A stretch of DNA of 59,398 bases from an uncultured Lachnospiraceae bacterium (lineage in GTDB: Bacteria; Bacillota; Clostridia; Lachnospirales; Lachnospiraceae). The notes under the pieces are model-generated. The model saw only the letters and a list, made by a program, of their open reading frames with translations, did no database searches and was not told where the DNA came from. A program made the position numbers and the translations under genes. Below are positions 43,763 to 53,012 of the stretch, piece by piece (position 1 is the first letter of the stretch; each line of letters starts with the position of its first letter). Location of the stretch: assembly GCA_902788035.1 (NCBI GenBank), contig CADAIL010000020.1:41958-101355 (forward strand). Direction: 5' to 3'.

Positions 43763-45400
43763 ATGGAAGAAAGAAAGAAAAAGAAAAGAAAACGTCGTCT
43801 GACGCCGGAAGAAGCCGAGAGGCGGAGAGCTGCCCGCGCCGCAAGGGAGATGCGGCAGGCCGGTCTGGACAATCAGCAGGCTGTACGGGACAATCAGGTG
43901 GAATCGTCTGATGAACTTCGTGAGGAAGAAGAGCGAAGAATTAAGAATAAAGAGCGGAGTATGCGGAGAGCTAAAAAGGAAAAACATCAGCAGATCCTCA
44001 TACGTGCCCTCGGTCTTGTAGCTGTCCTCACAGTGCTGACAGTGATCATATTCTTTGTCGTGAACGATCATGTGCACGACCGTCAGGAGCAGGAGGCATA
44101 CAAAGCCCAGAAAGAAGCGGAAATTGCCGCTGAGGAGGCTGCTCTTGCAGCGCGCAGGGCGTCAATCGCCGAGGCTGAAAAACTGGCTGTCATCTATGAC
44201 TATGACGGAGCTATCGCTCTCCTCCAGTCTCAGGAAAACTATGACACCGACAATGACTTGATTAACGCGATCGCCAAGTATACAGCTGAAAAATCAGCTC
44301 TCGAAGCCAAGGATGTGACAACGGTCCCGCATATCTTCTATCATTCGCTGATTGTGGATCCGGCTAGGGCATTTGACAGTTCCAAGTGGGCCGCGGACGA
44401 AATCGCCGGCATCAACGCCTGGATGACCACTGTCGAGGAGTTTGATAAGATCACCCAGCAGATGTACGATAACGGTTGGGTCCTCATTCGCATGAGAGAT
44501 TTGGTCGTCGAGACAAAGAATGAGGACGGCTCGGTGTCATTTTCTCAGAATAAGAACCTTCTCCTGCCGGCCGACAAGCATCCGTTCGTGCTTTCAATCG
44601 ATGACTGGAGTTATTATCACTCCTATGACGGCAAGGGCTACGGCGATAAGGCCGTTGTCGATGAGAACGGCAAGGTGAAGATCCAGTACACCGATGCGGA
44701 CGGAAATGTTTCCGTCGGGGACTACGACGTGCTTCCGAGACTGAATACATTCCTCGAAGCGCATCCCGACGGCGCTTACAAGGGCGCGCGCGGCATAGCT
44801 GCCATGACCGGCTACAACGGCGTGTTCGGCTACCGGACGGACGTCGCCTACAAGACGGGCGAGCGGCTTAGTAAGGACCAGGCAGCCTGGCTTGAAGCGC
44901 ATCCGGATTTTGACTGGGATAAGGAAGTCGCTGAGGCGACGAAAGTGGCGGAGGCAGCCAAGGCCAGCGGTTGGGAATTCGCCTGCCACACATGGGGACA
45001 TCTCTCTGTAACGGGCAAGTCCGTGGACACCCTGTCGACGGACCAGGAGAAGTGGCAGAATACGGTGGCCAATATAACCGGAAAGACGGATACCATTATA
45101 TTTGCTCACGGAAATGATATCGGAACATGGAGGGATTACGACGCCTCCACCAATGATGTCTACGCATACTTCAAGAGCATGGGATATAATTTCTATGCAA
45201 ATGTAGACGCCTCCAACCAATACTGGGTCCAGATCCGCAAGGATTACGTGCGCCAGGGCCGCATCGACTGCGACGGTCTCCAGATGTGGAGAGCGAAGTC
45301 GGGAGAGGCCAAGACGAATGTATTTGAAGAGTTCTTCGATGTGAACGATGTGTTCGACTCGAGGAGACCGACACCGGTCAGCGCAACCGGAAAGGCATAA
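43763..45400 (+). CDS. Membrane-anchored polysaccharide deacetylase-like protein
   Basis: ATG 43763 with GGGGAG upstream gives 545 residues. A highly basic, charged N-terminus (1-75) is followed by one membrane segment (about 78-100) and an Ala/Glu-rich coil (about 105-150). The extracellular domain matches the NodB-type fold: HPFVLSIDDWSYY (about 280-292), with the Asp pair of motif 1, and CHTWGH (about 411-416), the HxxxH metal motif. Family enzymes remove acetyl groups from peptidoglycan or other glycans. An insertion (DGKGYGDKAVVDENGKVKI) follows motif 1. A substrate cannot be assigned. Confidence 0.8.
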   Translation: MEERKKKKRKRRLTPEEAERRRAARAAREMRQAGLDNQQAVRDNQVESSDELREEEERRIKNKERSMRRAKKEKHQQILIRALGLVAVLTVLTVIIFFVVNDHVHDRQEQEAYKAQKEAEIAAEEAALAARRASIAEAEKLAVIYDYDGAIALLQSQENYDTDNDLINAIAKYTAEKSALEAKDVTTVPHIFYHSLIVDPARAFDSSKWAADEIAGINAWMTTVEEFDKITQQMYDNGWVLIRMRDLVVETKNEDGSVSFSQNKNLLLPADKHPFVLSIDDWSYYHSYDGKGYGDKAVVDENGKVKIQYTDADGNVSVGDYDVLPRLNTFLEAHPDGAYKGARGIAAMTGYNGVFGYRTDVAYKTGERLSKDQAAWLEAHPDFDWDKEVAEATKVAEAAKASGWEFACHTWGHLSVTGKSVDTLSTDQEKWQNTVANITGKTDTIIFAHGNDIGTWRDYDASTNDVYAYFKSMGYNFYANVDASNQYWVQIRKDYVRQGRIDCDGLQMWRAKSGEAKTNVFEEFFDVNDVFDSRRPTPVSATGKA

Positions 45401-45447
45401 TTTCCGGCCGCGCAGCTGGAAAAGCATGATAAATGAAGTAAAATTGG

Positions 45448-45481
45448 GACCGCCCGGGCTATGAGCCGGGGCGGTCTTTTT
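45448..45481 (+). terminator. Terminator after the deacetylase-like gene
   Basis: GACCGCCCGGGCT pairs with AGCCGGGGCGGTC around an ATG loop, followed by five Ts. Confidence 0.85.
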
Positions 45482-45548
45482 GAGTTGGGAAACGATTTTT
45501 GCGTTTGCGGGGTGAATTTTTGCGTGTGGGGGAGGTCACCTACTACTA

Positions 45549-45699
45549 ATATCCAAAAAAGTGACTGCTTCCAAGCTGCAGACTCAGTTTGAGTGGTAAG
45601 TCGGATTAACTTAAAACGAGCCAGCGAGACTGCTTATGAACTATGATTTTGACCTAAAAGGGCACTGCACAAGTGTGTTATTTAGCAAGATCGACTGCC
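45549..45699 (-). repeat. ~150-bp GCAGTC repeat, copy 2 (inverted)
   Basis: Read on the minus strand it begins GGCAGTCGATCTTGC, passes CAGTGCC, GGTCAA, CATAAGCAGTC and GGCTCGTTTT, and ends GCAGTCACTTTTTT, matching 20185-20334. It lies about 35 bases outside the left end of the IS256-type element. Confidence 0.65.
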
Positions 45700-45733
45700 C
45701 GTCTTTTTCAGAGGGAGTAACGTCCTTATAATG

Positions 45734-47058
45734 GTGTAAAATCAAAATTTAAAAAGAGCCACTGGCTCCAACCTTTAGGTATAATAAGATCACCACAACC
45801 AAAATAATACCGGAGGTAGAACACAATGGCTCAACTCAATATGCTCAACTCAATATTACTTTAAATCAGGATGAAATTCTACAGTTATTATCTCATAATC
45901 ATGATGAAGCTCTCCGTAAACTTTTAACCGACAGTGTGAATGCTATTCTCAACGCTGAATCTGCTGCTCAACTAGGTGCTGAGCCTTATGAGCGAACTCC
46001 TGAGCGCACAGATAGCCGAAACGGATATAGAGAAAGAACACTCAAAACCAGGATTGGAAGCATTACTCTGGCTGTTCCGCGACATCGCAACATACCATTC
46101 AGAACCCTTGTGTTTGAAAACTACTCCAGAAGCGAGGCTTCTCTCGTTGCATCAATGGCTGAAATGGTCGTTAATGGTGTCTCAACTCGAAAGGTCAGCA
46201 AGGTAATGGAAACGCTCTGTGGAACGTCCTTTTCGAAATTTAAGAACAGACAGCTGAATGGTGTTTATCCGTTTTTGCTTGTTGATGCAACTTATCTCAA
46301 AGCAAGAGAAAACCATAGGATCACATCCAAGGCCCTCATGATTGCAGTGGCTCTAACAGACGAAGGCAAGCGTGAGATAATAGGGTTTGATGTTTTTGAC
46401 AATGAATCGAAAGAAACATGGCGTACGTTCTTTGGCTCCCTTAAGGCACGTGGTCTTACAGGATTAAAGCTGGTCACTTCAGACGCCCACGACGGGATCA
46501 TATATGCTCTCAGCAAAGAGTTTCCTGAGGTGCCCTGGCAAAGATGCCAGACACACTTTTCGAGAAATGTTATGGATTGTGCACCAAAAAAATATCAGAA
46601 AGCAATCCATGCCGGCTTGCTGGATATGTATCATTCAAAAACAATTGAAGAAGCCCGTAAAAAGCGGGATATGCTAATTGAAGAATACCGTGGTGTCGCG
46701 GATAAGGCCATGGAGCGCCTGGATAACGGTTTTGAAAGTGTAATGACAGTAATGGCTCTTCCCGAGAGGATGCGCCGCTTTTTCCGAACCACTAATCATC
46801 TCGAACGTTTAAATAGAGAAGTAAAACGCAGATCTACTGTAATAAATGTATTTCCGAATGCTCAATCCATCATAAGAATAATAGGCAGTGTTTTACTTGA
46901 ACAAAACGATATATATATCACTCAGCATAAGATAGCACTCACTAAGAAAGACTTCGATGAAATGAATAGATCATCAACTACAAAGTTGATAGAGATTGCC
47001 AAGGAGCAGCAGCGATTATTGGCAGCTAAATAAAATAACACCTAAAGGTTATTTACAC
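45734..47058 (+). mobile_element. IS256-family insertion sequence
   Basis: The boundaries are set by GTGTAAA (45734-45740) and its inverse TTTACAC (47052-47058). An inner inverted repeat, AACCTTTAGGT (45770-45780) and ACCTAAAGGTT (47040-47050), flanks the transposase. No clear target duplication is seen, so the ends may be off by some bases. Confidence 0.65.
45826..47033 (+). pseudogene. IS256-type transposase, N-terminally frameshifted by a 14-bp duplication
   Basis: GGAGG precedes ATG 45826, which would begin MAQLN, but GCTCAACTCAATAT is present twice in tandem (45829-45856) and shifts the frame into a stop. Removing one copy restores MAQLNITLNQDEILQLLSHN and joins it to the long frame. 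The remaining open frame can start at 45936 (365 residues). It has the IS256 features: LVDATYLKAREN (about 114-125, first Asp), VTSDAHDGI (second Asp), CQTHFSRNVMD and the Glu region TTNHLERLNREVKRR. A truncated protein missing about 36 residues could still be made. Confidence 0.85.
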
Positions 47059-47353
47059 ACAAATTTGGACTTGACCTCAGAGGGGAACTGATGGGATATG
47101 TTTGAGTTGGAACTTGTTGCTTTGATTGATTTTACATTAATAAAGTGCCTTAGGAATATCAGAACAAGGTACTTGAAAATATATGAAAGAGTGATATTAT
47201 GTATATAAGTAGTATTAAAAACTACATCAAGAAGTGCGAATGATGCGTGATACAAAACAATGAGGCGATTAGCGGAGGCTGCAAGAGCTGCATGTCAGAT
47301 TCATATGTGACGCCCTCAAATTACCTATTATGAGAGCTTATATAAGTACCGAA

Positions 47354-47430
47354 AGAAAATCCAAATAGGCTCCAAAAAGAAAATCCAAATAGGTTCCAAA
47401 AAGAAAATCCAAATAGGCTCCAGAAAGAAA
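47354..47430. repeat. 24-bp tandem repeat
   Basis: AGAAAATCCAAATAGG starts at 47354, 47378 and 47402, with a partial fourth unit at 47426. The rest of the 47059-47507 gap is AT-rich with no supported gene. Confidence 0.85.
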
Positions 47431-47507
47431 GCCAAAACAGAACTGAATGCAAAAAAATAGAAAACAAACTTGAAAAAACAGCATAAAGAAGAGAGAAAGG
47501 AGACCAC

Positions 47508-48221
47508 ATGGAAAGCACAAAACGTTTAAATGCAACTAAATACGGCTACATGCCCTGCTCAATCACCATCAAAGTACGGGAACCGGGGTCTGCCTTTACC
47601 CATCTTGCAGGCTTTCTCGGTGTGCTCGTCGGTACCGGACCGCTGCTCATGCGGGCAAGAGAATTCGGCTCCGCATTCACATATGCAGGGATGATTATAT
47701 TCATTCTATCAGCACTTGTCTTATATGGAGCCAGCACTTCCTTTCACTGGGTCGTTGCCGGTGAGAGAGTGACCAATGTCTTCAGAAAGCTGGATCACAT
47801 GAGCATCAGCATTCTAATTGCAGGCACCTACACACCGGTCTGCCTGACTGCGCTTCGAGGGCGCGGAGGTTACATAATGCTTGCCTCTATATGGGGGCTT
47901 GCAGCCACAAGCATGATAATAAAAGTTTTCTGGTATTATTGCCCGAAGTGGATATCATCTTTTATCTATATCGGAATGGGCTGGCTGGCGATCTTTTTTC
48001 TTCCGACCGTCTTGCGAAGTCTGCCCTTTGGGGCTTTCCTCTGGCTCCTTATCGGAGGCGTCATGTATACGATTGGCGGTGTGATCTATGCCCTGAAGCT
48101 GCATGTCTTTAATGAAAAGCATGTGCATTTCGGCTCGCATGAGATTTTTCACCTGTTTGTGATGGCCGGGACGTTTTGCCATTTCATGCTGCTCTACAGA
48201 TATCTGGTATTTGTGGGATGA
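47508..48221 (+). CDS. Hemolysin III/PAQR-family membrane protein
   Basis: 237 residues; AAGGAG before the ATG. There are seven hydrophobic segments. The conserved family residues are present: GASTSFHW (about 74-81, Ser and His), LDHMSISILIAGTYTP (about 95-110) and the C-terminal HEIFHLFVMAGTFCHF (about 211-226), whose His residues bind zinc in related proteins. Members are called hemolysin III-like, but most have no proven cytolytic activity; the family is related to eukaryotic adiponectin receptors with hydrolase activity. Confidence 0.9.
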   Translation: MESTKRLNATKYGYMPCSITIKVREPGSAFTHLAGFLGVLVGTGPLLMRAREFGSAFTYAGMIIFILSALVLYGASTSFHWVVAGERVTNVFRKLDHMSISILIAGTYTPVCLTALRGRGGYIMLASIWGLAATSMIIKVFWYYCPKWISSFIYIGMGWLAIFFLPTVLRSLPFGAFLWLLIGGVMYTIGGVIYALKLHVFNEKHVHFGSHEIFHLFVMAGTFCHFMLLYRYLVFVG

Positions 48222-48257
48222 GATTAAAATTTAGTTTTTCTCCGGACTTCTATCTGC

Positions 48258-48282
48258 TATAATCACCTATTATAAAAGGTGA
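48258..48282 (+). promoter_or_regulatory. Candidate guaA promoter/operator
   Basis: TATAAT (48258-48263) is followed by the inverted repeat TCACCT/AGGTGA (48263-48282). The -35 region is poor. I do not see a purine riboswitch in the 194-base leader gap. Confidence 0.35.
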
Positions 48283-48415
48283 TAAACATCGCAGGGCGCG
48301 TGTTCCGGAAAACATTGACAATAAGAACTGGTCGCGACACCGGTGTAACGCGTCAATAAGTAAGGTGGAGCAAATTACTGCAGCCTGATTTACAACATCT
48401 GAGAAAGGAGTCCCG

Positions 48416-49978
48416 ATGAACGAATTTGTTGCGATCCTCGATTTTGGGGGACAGTACAAGCAGCTGATTGCGCGCCGCGTGCGCGAGTGCAACGTGTACT
48501 GCGAGATCCTCCCGTACACGACATCGCTGGAAGCTCTCACAGCACGAAATCCCAAGGGCATAATCCTGACCGGCGGACCAAACAGTGTCTATGATCCGGC
48601 GTCGCCCACATACGACAAAAAGCTATTTGAGCTCGGCATTCCCGTACTGGGAATATGCTATGGGTCTCAGCTCATGGCATATAAGCTGGGCGGTGATGTT
48701 AAAACTGCCCCGACGAGCGAGTATGGACATACCAATGTGGTGATTGATGCGCCGGATTCAGCAATCTTTAGCGATGTATCCGGTGAGACACAGACGTGGA
48801 TGTCCCACACGGATTATATTGCGGCTGTTCCGGAAGGGTTCCGCATTTCCGCTCATACTGCAAACTGCCCCGTCGCCGCTATGGAAAATCCCGAAAAGAA
48901 ACTCTACGCGACCCAGTTTCACCCGGAAGTCTCTCATACCAAAGAGGGAACCAAAATGATCAGGCACTTCGTGATGGATGTCTGCGGGTGTGCGGGGGAC
49001 TGGGAGATGGCTGCATTTGCAGAAACCACCATCAAGGAACTCAGAGAAAAAATCGGCGACAAACACGTCATTCTTGGCCTTTCCGGCGGAGTAGACTCGT
49101 CAGTCGCGGCAGCCCTTTTGTCGAGAGCGATTGGTAAACAGCTGCACTGTGTGTTCGTTGATCACGGTCTCATGCGAAAGGATGAGGGAGACGAGGTCGA
49201 GGCTATCTTCGGACCGAAGGGTAATTTTGATCTGAATTTTATCCGGGTCGACGCGAAGGAAAGATTCTTTATGCAGCTCATGGGAGAGTCGGACCCTGAG
49301 AGTAAGCGCAAGGTCATCGGCGCAGTGTTCCCGCAGGTCTTCGGTGATGAGGCGAAAAAAGTAAAGGGGATTGTAAAATACATTGCGCAGGGGACGATCT
49401 ACCCTGACGTTGTCGAGAGCGGAGATGGAAAGACGAGCGATGTCATCAAGTCCCATCACAATGTCGGCGGTCTGCCGATCGAGCTCGTGCGTGAGCTGGG
49501 ATTTGATGAGAAACCGATCGAGCCGCTCAGAATGCTCTTTAAGGATGAGGTCCGAAAAGTCGGTCTTGAACTCGGAATCCCGGAGGAGCTGGTCATGAGG
49601 CAGCCGTTCCCGGGTCCCGGACTCGGTGTCCGTATCATAGGTGAGATCACGCCGGCCAAGGTCAAAATCGTTCAGGAAGCTGACTACATTTTCCGCGATG
49701 AACTTGCCCGCGCCGGTGTCGACAAAGATCTCGGACAGTATTTCGCCGCGCTTTCCAATATGCGAAGTGTCGGTGTCATGGGAGACCATCGGACGTATGG
49801 TCTTGCGGTCGTGCTGCGCGCGGTGCTGACATCTGATTTTATGACGGCGGAGGCGGCGGAGATACCGTGGCCGGTGCTGCAGAAGTGCATGAACAGAATA
49901 ATAAACGAGGTGCCCGGGGTAAACAGAGTGCTATACGACATTACGTCGAAACCGCCGGGGACGATTGAGCTGGAATAA
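48416..49978 (+). CDS. guaA: GMP synthase (glutamine-hydrolysing)
   Basis: 520 residues; AAAGGAG before the ATG. It converts XMP to GMP using glutamine. The glutamine amidotransferase domain (1-190) has [11 protein letters not shown] with the catalytic Cys (about 79-89), and QFHPEVSHT with the His-Glu pair. The ATP-pyrophosphatase domain has [16 protein letters not shown] (about 222-237), and the C-terminal dimerisation domain ends KPPGTIELE. The 3' end of guaA is a common insertion site for integrative elements; the sequence beyond it appears accessory. Confidence 0.97.
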   Translation: MNEFVAILDFGGQYKQLIARRVRECNVYCEILPYTTSLEALTARNPKGIILTGGPNSVYDPASPTYDKKLFELGIPVLGICYGSQLMAYKLGGDVKTAPTSEYGHTNVVIDAPDSAIFSDVSGETQTWMSHTDYIAAVPEGFRISAHTANCPVAAMENPEKKLYATQFHPEVSHTKEGTKMIRHFVMDVCGCAGDWEMAAFAETTIKELREKIGDKHVILGLSGGVDSSVAAALLSRAIGKQLHCVFVDHGLMRKDEGDEVEAIFGPKGNFDLNFIRVDAKERFFMQLMGESDPESKRKVIGAVFPQVFGDEAKKVKGIVKYIAQGTIYPDVVESGDGKTSDVIKSHHNVGGLPIELVRELGFDEKPIEPLRMLFKDEVRKVGLELGIPEELVMRQPFPGPGLGVRIIGEITPAKVKIVQEADYIFRDELARAGVDKDLGQYFAALSNMRSVGVMGDHRTYGLAVVLRAVLTSDFMTAEAAEIPWPVLQKCMNRIINEVPGVNRVLYDITSKPPGTIELE

Positions 49979-49982
49979 TGTA

Positions 49983-50040
49983 AAAACGCTGGGAGCCCGC
50001 ATAAATAGCGGGCTCTCATTTTCTTCGTCTACAAAATGTC
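49983..50040 (+). terminator. guaA terminator; copy 1 of a repeated hairpin-plus-tail sequence
   Basis: After AAAACGCTGG, GAGCCCGC (49993-50000) pairs with GCGGGCTC (50008-50015), followed by ATTTTCTTCGTCTACAAAATGTC. The tail and the preceding AAAACGCTG recur with different stems at 52945-53002 and, less completely, at 58475-58520. Confidence 0.75.
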
Positions 50041-51425
50041 TACATTATTTCAGTTTTCTTAAAAACCATAGTCTTAACCGGTTTCTCTTTTCGGATATCT
50101 TTATATCTGTAGATTGAGAGTACAAGTCCCAGCAAGGCATAATCAACGACAATAGTTGAGAACCCGCCTCCAAAGAAAGGAAGAAATGTAAACATAAAAG
50201 GCAGGATACCAAAAACAGCAAGGATATTAGCGAAACTCTGAAGTCCGATTGCAACGCCGCAGGAACATCCGATGATATACCCAAGAGCATTTCTTTGCCT
50301 CAACGATATGCTAAAAATGTATACTGAAAGGACAAGAAGGCACACCAGGAGACTTATAGCAGCTATAATACCGCACGTTGCAGCCACTGATCCTAAGATC
50401 AAATCACCCTGAAATGACGGAAGTTCTTTCATAATGGCGATGGCTTCATCGCTTTTCCGCACAACGTTGCTATGTGCAAACACGCTGGCCAACTGGCGAC
50501 GGACATAATTGATGGTATGATCTGCATTTGCAGAATAATTGCCTATACCAAAATGCGCCAGCCAGTACATTATTCTTTGTTTTTGATATTCTGCAGCAAG
50601 CATCAACCGTGCTGCAGCGAGTATGATTGTAATGCCAACGCCTCCGAGCAGAACTGCCTTAATGTTGACTGTATACCAACCCTTATAAAGAGCGAGAATA
50701 AAAAGAATTGTCTCTGCTGAAAGTATAAAAATAGCAGAAGTAGAGATCAGGCGGCAGCAACAACGCCCCACGGAGACCGGCACAAACATCCACAGAAGAA
50801 TTTTGACAATGGCAGATTTTCCTTTTCCGCGGTAGTCATAAAGAATTCCGGCAAATAGCGGTAAGAATGCAGTCATTAATGCAAATGATGAAACGCTTAA
50901 ATCATCAATACTGATCCATGTTTTACCGCCATTTACATATGATTCACACAAACTGGATAGAATCGTGATAATGATTAAGTATCCCAGACCAGCTATTCTG
51001 CTTCTTCCAGCCAGTATTGTATAGTCCAGCCTGTACATGACCAGCATTGCTGACAAGCCACCAAAAGTACTAATTATGCTTGTCCCTGAGAAATGTGTAA
51101 CAATATTGCCATCGCTCTCAAACGATATGTATTTGTTGATCAGATACTGAATTCCCAGGTTCAGGATACTGATGAATAACACATATATAAGAAATCGCCA
51201 CTCCATATGGGGACGATGTATCTTATCCAGGTCAATACCGACGCTGACCGGATCGCCCATCTCTCTGACAGCGGTGATCAGAGCATCCTCGCGGACCATG
51301 CCATCGCTTTCATAAGCCTCCGCCTGATCCATAATATGACAGCGTATTTCGTCTTCCACAAATGACCTTGCCTGATCATCCCTTATCTGTCCGCCCAGTT
51401 CACTCAAGTATTCTTCTAAGGTCAT
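50040..51425 (-). CDS. HAAS-domain/FtsW-RodA-like fusion membrane protein
   Basis: 461 residues; GGGAGGG before the ATG. Residues 1-72 form a HAAS-type helical domain (EEYLSELGGQIRD, then VEDEIRCHIMDQAEAYESDGM and ALITAVREMGDP). About nine to ten membrane segments follow. The C-terminus (GLQSFANILAVFGILPFMFTFLPFFGGGFSTIV) resembles the SEDS signature, where FtsW/RodA have LPVTG-PF-SYGGSS. SEDS proteins polymerise glycan strands during elongation, division or sporulation. The PadR gene directly upstream is the usual partner of HAAS proteins. Several core residues differ from true FtsW, so polymerase activity is uncertain. Confidence 0.75.
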   Translation of the reverse strand: MTLEEYLSELGGQIRDDQARSFVEDEIRCHIMDQAEAYESDGMVREDALITAVREMGDPVSVGIDLDKIHRPHMEWRFLIYVLFISILNLGIQYLINKYISFESDGNIVTHFSGTSIISTFGGLSAMLVMYRLDYTILAGRSRIAGLGYLIIITILSSLCESYVNGGKTWISIDDLSVSSFALMTAFLPLFAGILYDYRGKGKSAIVKILLWMFVPVSVGRCCCRLISTSAIFILSAETILFILALYKGWYTVNIKAVLLGGVGITIILAAARLMLAAEYQKQRIMYWLAHFGIGNYSANADHTINYVRRQLASVFAHSNVVRKSDEAIAIMKELPSFQGDLILGSVAATCGIIAAISLLVCLLVLSVYIFSISLRQRNALGYIIGCSCGVAIGLQSFANILAVFGILPFMFTFLPFFGGGFSTIVVDYALLGLVLSIYRYKDIRKEKPVKTMVFKKTEIM

Positions 51426-51439
51426 CTTTTTAGCCCTCC

Positions 51440-51775
51440 CTATATGCCGGTGGGCGCTAATACATTAGCAACTGCAACTGAATATGTTTCCCATTCATCA
51501 AGCTTAGATTTTAGATATTTCCTTCCTTGATCTGTGATGGAATAATATTTTCTGACCTTGCCGGCGACCTCATGTTCGTAAGAAGTCAGATAGTTTTTTT
51601 CTTCAAATGAATGTAGTAATGGATATAAAGTCCCTGCCTTTAGCTCAAAAACATTCTGAGAACGTGAACGCAGAGTATCTATCATTTCATATCCGTACAT
51701 ATCTTTTTCCGACAAAAGCTTTAAAAGCATTGTTCCCATACTTCCGGATAACAATGTCTTATCAATGCTGCTCAT
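51440..51775 (-). CDS. PadR-family transcriptional regulator
   Basis: The ATG at 51775 (complement) follows GGAGGTGGAG, giving 111 residues; the longer frame starts upstream of this site inside the operator region. The winged helix shows LLKLLSEKDMYGYEMIDTLR, then FELKAGTLYPLLHSFEEKNYLTSY and RKYYSITDQGRKYL, typical of PadR. It precedes the HAAS-FtsW gene by 14 bases. PadR proteins usually repress their own operon in response to envelope stress or small aromatic ligands. Confidence 0.93.
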   Translation of the reverse strand: MSSIDKTLLSGSMGTMLLKLLSEKDMYGYEMIDTLRSRSQNVFELKAGTLYPLLHSFEEKNYLTSYEHEVAGKVRKYYSITDQGRKYLKSKLDEWETYSVAVANVLAPTGI

Positions 51776-51798
51776 AAGCTCCACCTCCAATGTATTGA

Positions 51799-51845
51799 AT
51801 ATCGATATATCGGATATCAATATTATGCATCGAAATTCGATATAT
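51799..51845. promoter_or_regulatory. Palindromic AT-rich sites upstream of the PadR gene
   Basis: The overlapping palindromes ATATCGATAT (51799-51808) and CGATATATCG (51803-51812), plus ATCGAAATTCGAT around 51829-51841, lie just upstream of the PadR start. They are good candidates for autoregulatory operators. Confidence 0.5.
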
Positions 51846-51960
51846 GTCAACTATAAATGTTGTTTTCTTGGGAAAGCGTGCAACAAGGGGTTGAAAGAAC
51901 TTAGTATTTACTTTAACACGACATTTAGTTATAATTGATGTGTGAAAGTAAGGTGATGAA

Positions 51961-52554
51961 ATGAACAGACAAGAACTGATCGAAGCGATTTTACTGGAAA
52001 AAGATGGTGTGATTACTACGGCAGATGCCTTGAAACATCAGATTTCAAAACCTGTTTTTCTTGAATATGTAAAACAGATGGGTTTGAGAAAAATGGCTCA
52101 TGGGATTTATGCCTCGGATGATGCGTGGCCGGATATTTTCAGGCAGATTCAGATGCAGTACGCATCTGTTATTTTTTCACATGAAAGTTCGCTGTATCTG
52201 CACGGAATTTCAGAGAGGGAACCTGATCCGATTGCGATTACTGTGAAGCGGGGCTATCATTCCTCCAGTATGAAGGAGTATGGATTGAAAATCTATACCA
52301 TTTCACCAGCAAATATCGTTATTGGACTCACAGTGAAGGAATCCCCAACAGGTTATCCGGTGCGCTGTTATAATATCGAAAGGACATTGTGTGACCTGTT
52401 AAGAAGCCAGAGGACGGTGGATTATCAGGAATTAACAAATGCGTTTAAGGCATATGTAAAACGGAGAGACAGGGATATTCCGCTTCTTATGCGTTATGGA
52501 GAGACATTCCGTGTGACAAAGAAACTAAAGTCATATATGGAGGTGCTGCTATGA
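51961..52554 (+). CDS. abiEi: AbiEi-type antitoxin
   Basis: 197 residues. The N-terminal winged helix (about 5-60: IEAILLEKDGVITTADALKHQISKPVFLEYV) is followed by the AbiEi domain (HESSLYLHGISEREPDPIAITVKRGY, CYNIERTLCDLLR). AbiE is a type IV toxin-antitoxin and phage-abortive system in which AbiEi represses the operon and counters the AbiEii nucleotidyltransferase. The frame is complete and has AAGGTGATG upstream. It overlaps the toxin remnant by 4 bases, the usual coupling. Confidence 0.88.
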   Translation: MNRQELIEAILLEKDGVITTADALKHQISKPVFLEYVKQMGLRKMAHGIYASDDAWPDIFRQIQMQYASVIFSHESSLYLHGISEREPDPIAITVKRGYHSSSMKEYGLKIYTISPANIVIGLTVKESPTGYPVRCYNIERTLCDLLRSQRTVDYQELTNAFKAYVKRRDRDIPLLMRYGETFRVTKKLKSYMEVLL

Positions 52555-52886
52555 TCCATACAGCCCGCCAGTTGAAAGCATTGGTCAGAAATCGTTCTAA
52601 TAGTGATAGTAGCCAACAATATGCTGATGAAATCATGGCTGAGAATGTCTATAGCGCCCTGATGGCAACCAGCAAAAAAAGAGGATCGGAAAAAGTGATT
52701 CTGGACGGTGAACGGATTCTTAGTGAAATATTCAACAGTCAGGATATGATATCGCTGTGGGAAAACTATCAAAACAGATTTGAATATGCGGCAGAAGAAT
52801 ATGCGGCAGAAGCAGGGTGGCATGATGTAATGGATGCTGTCATTGGGCTATATCGTAATTTAGCAGGAGCAACTGCACAAATATAA
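52551..52886 (+). pseudogene. abiEii: AbiEii toxin with the nucleotidyltransferase core deleted
   Basis: 111 residues; full AbiEii is roughly 270-300. The start MIHTARQLKALVRNRS matches the AbiEii N-terminus. From about residue 30, ENVYSALMATSKKRGSEKVILDGERI...MISLWENYQNRFEYA matches the C-terminal region. The GGT-x-L and DLD-type catalytic segments between them are absent, so an in-frame internal deletion has removed the active site. A 15-bp tandem duplication encodes EYAAEEYAAE near the end. It would make a short, inactive protein. Confidence 0.75.
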
Positions 52887-52944
52887 TAGCTATCGAGATT
52901 TTGGCTTGGCTAAAGTTGGAATATAAGCGTGTATTCAAGAGACC

Positions 52945-53002
52945 GTAAAACGCTGAGGACCCGCTGTTTATGCGAGTCCTCTTTTTTCGTCTGCAAAATG
53001 TC
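52945..53002 (+). repeat. Hairpin-plus-tail repeat, copy 2
   Basis: GTAAAACGCT is followed by the stem GAGGACCCGC (52955-52964)/GCGAGTCCTC (52972-52981), then TTTTTCGTCTGCAAAATGTCC. Flanks match copy 1 after guaA, while the stem sequence differs. Confidence 0.75.
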
Positions 53003-53012
53003 CTCAGTACTT

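Noticed and set aside
47321..47535. Minus-strand frames encoding FGFSFW repeats
   Set aside because: They are created by the 24-bp tandem repeat and have no start signal.
48222..48415. Purine riboswitch before guaA
   Set aside because: The conserved core of that riboswitch class is not visible in this leader.
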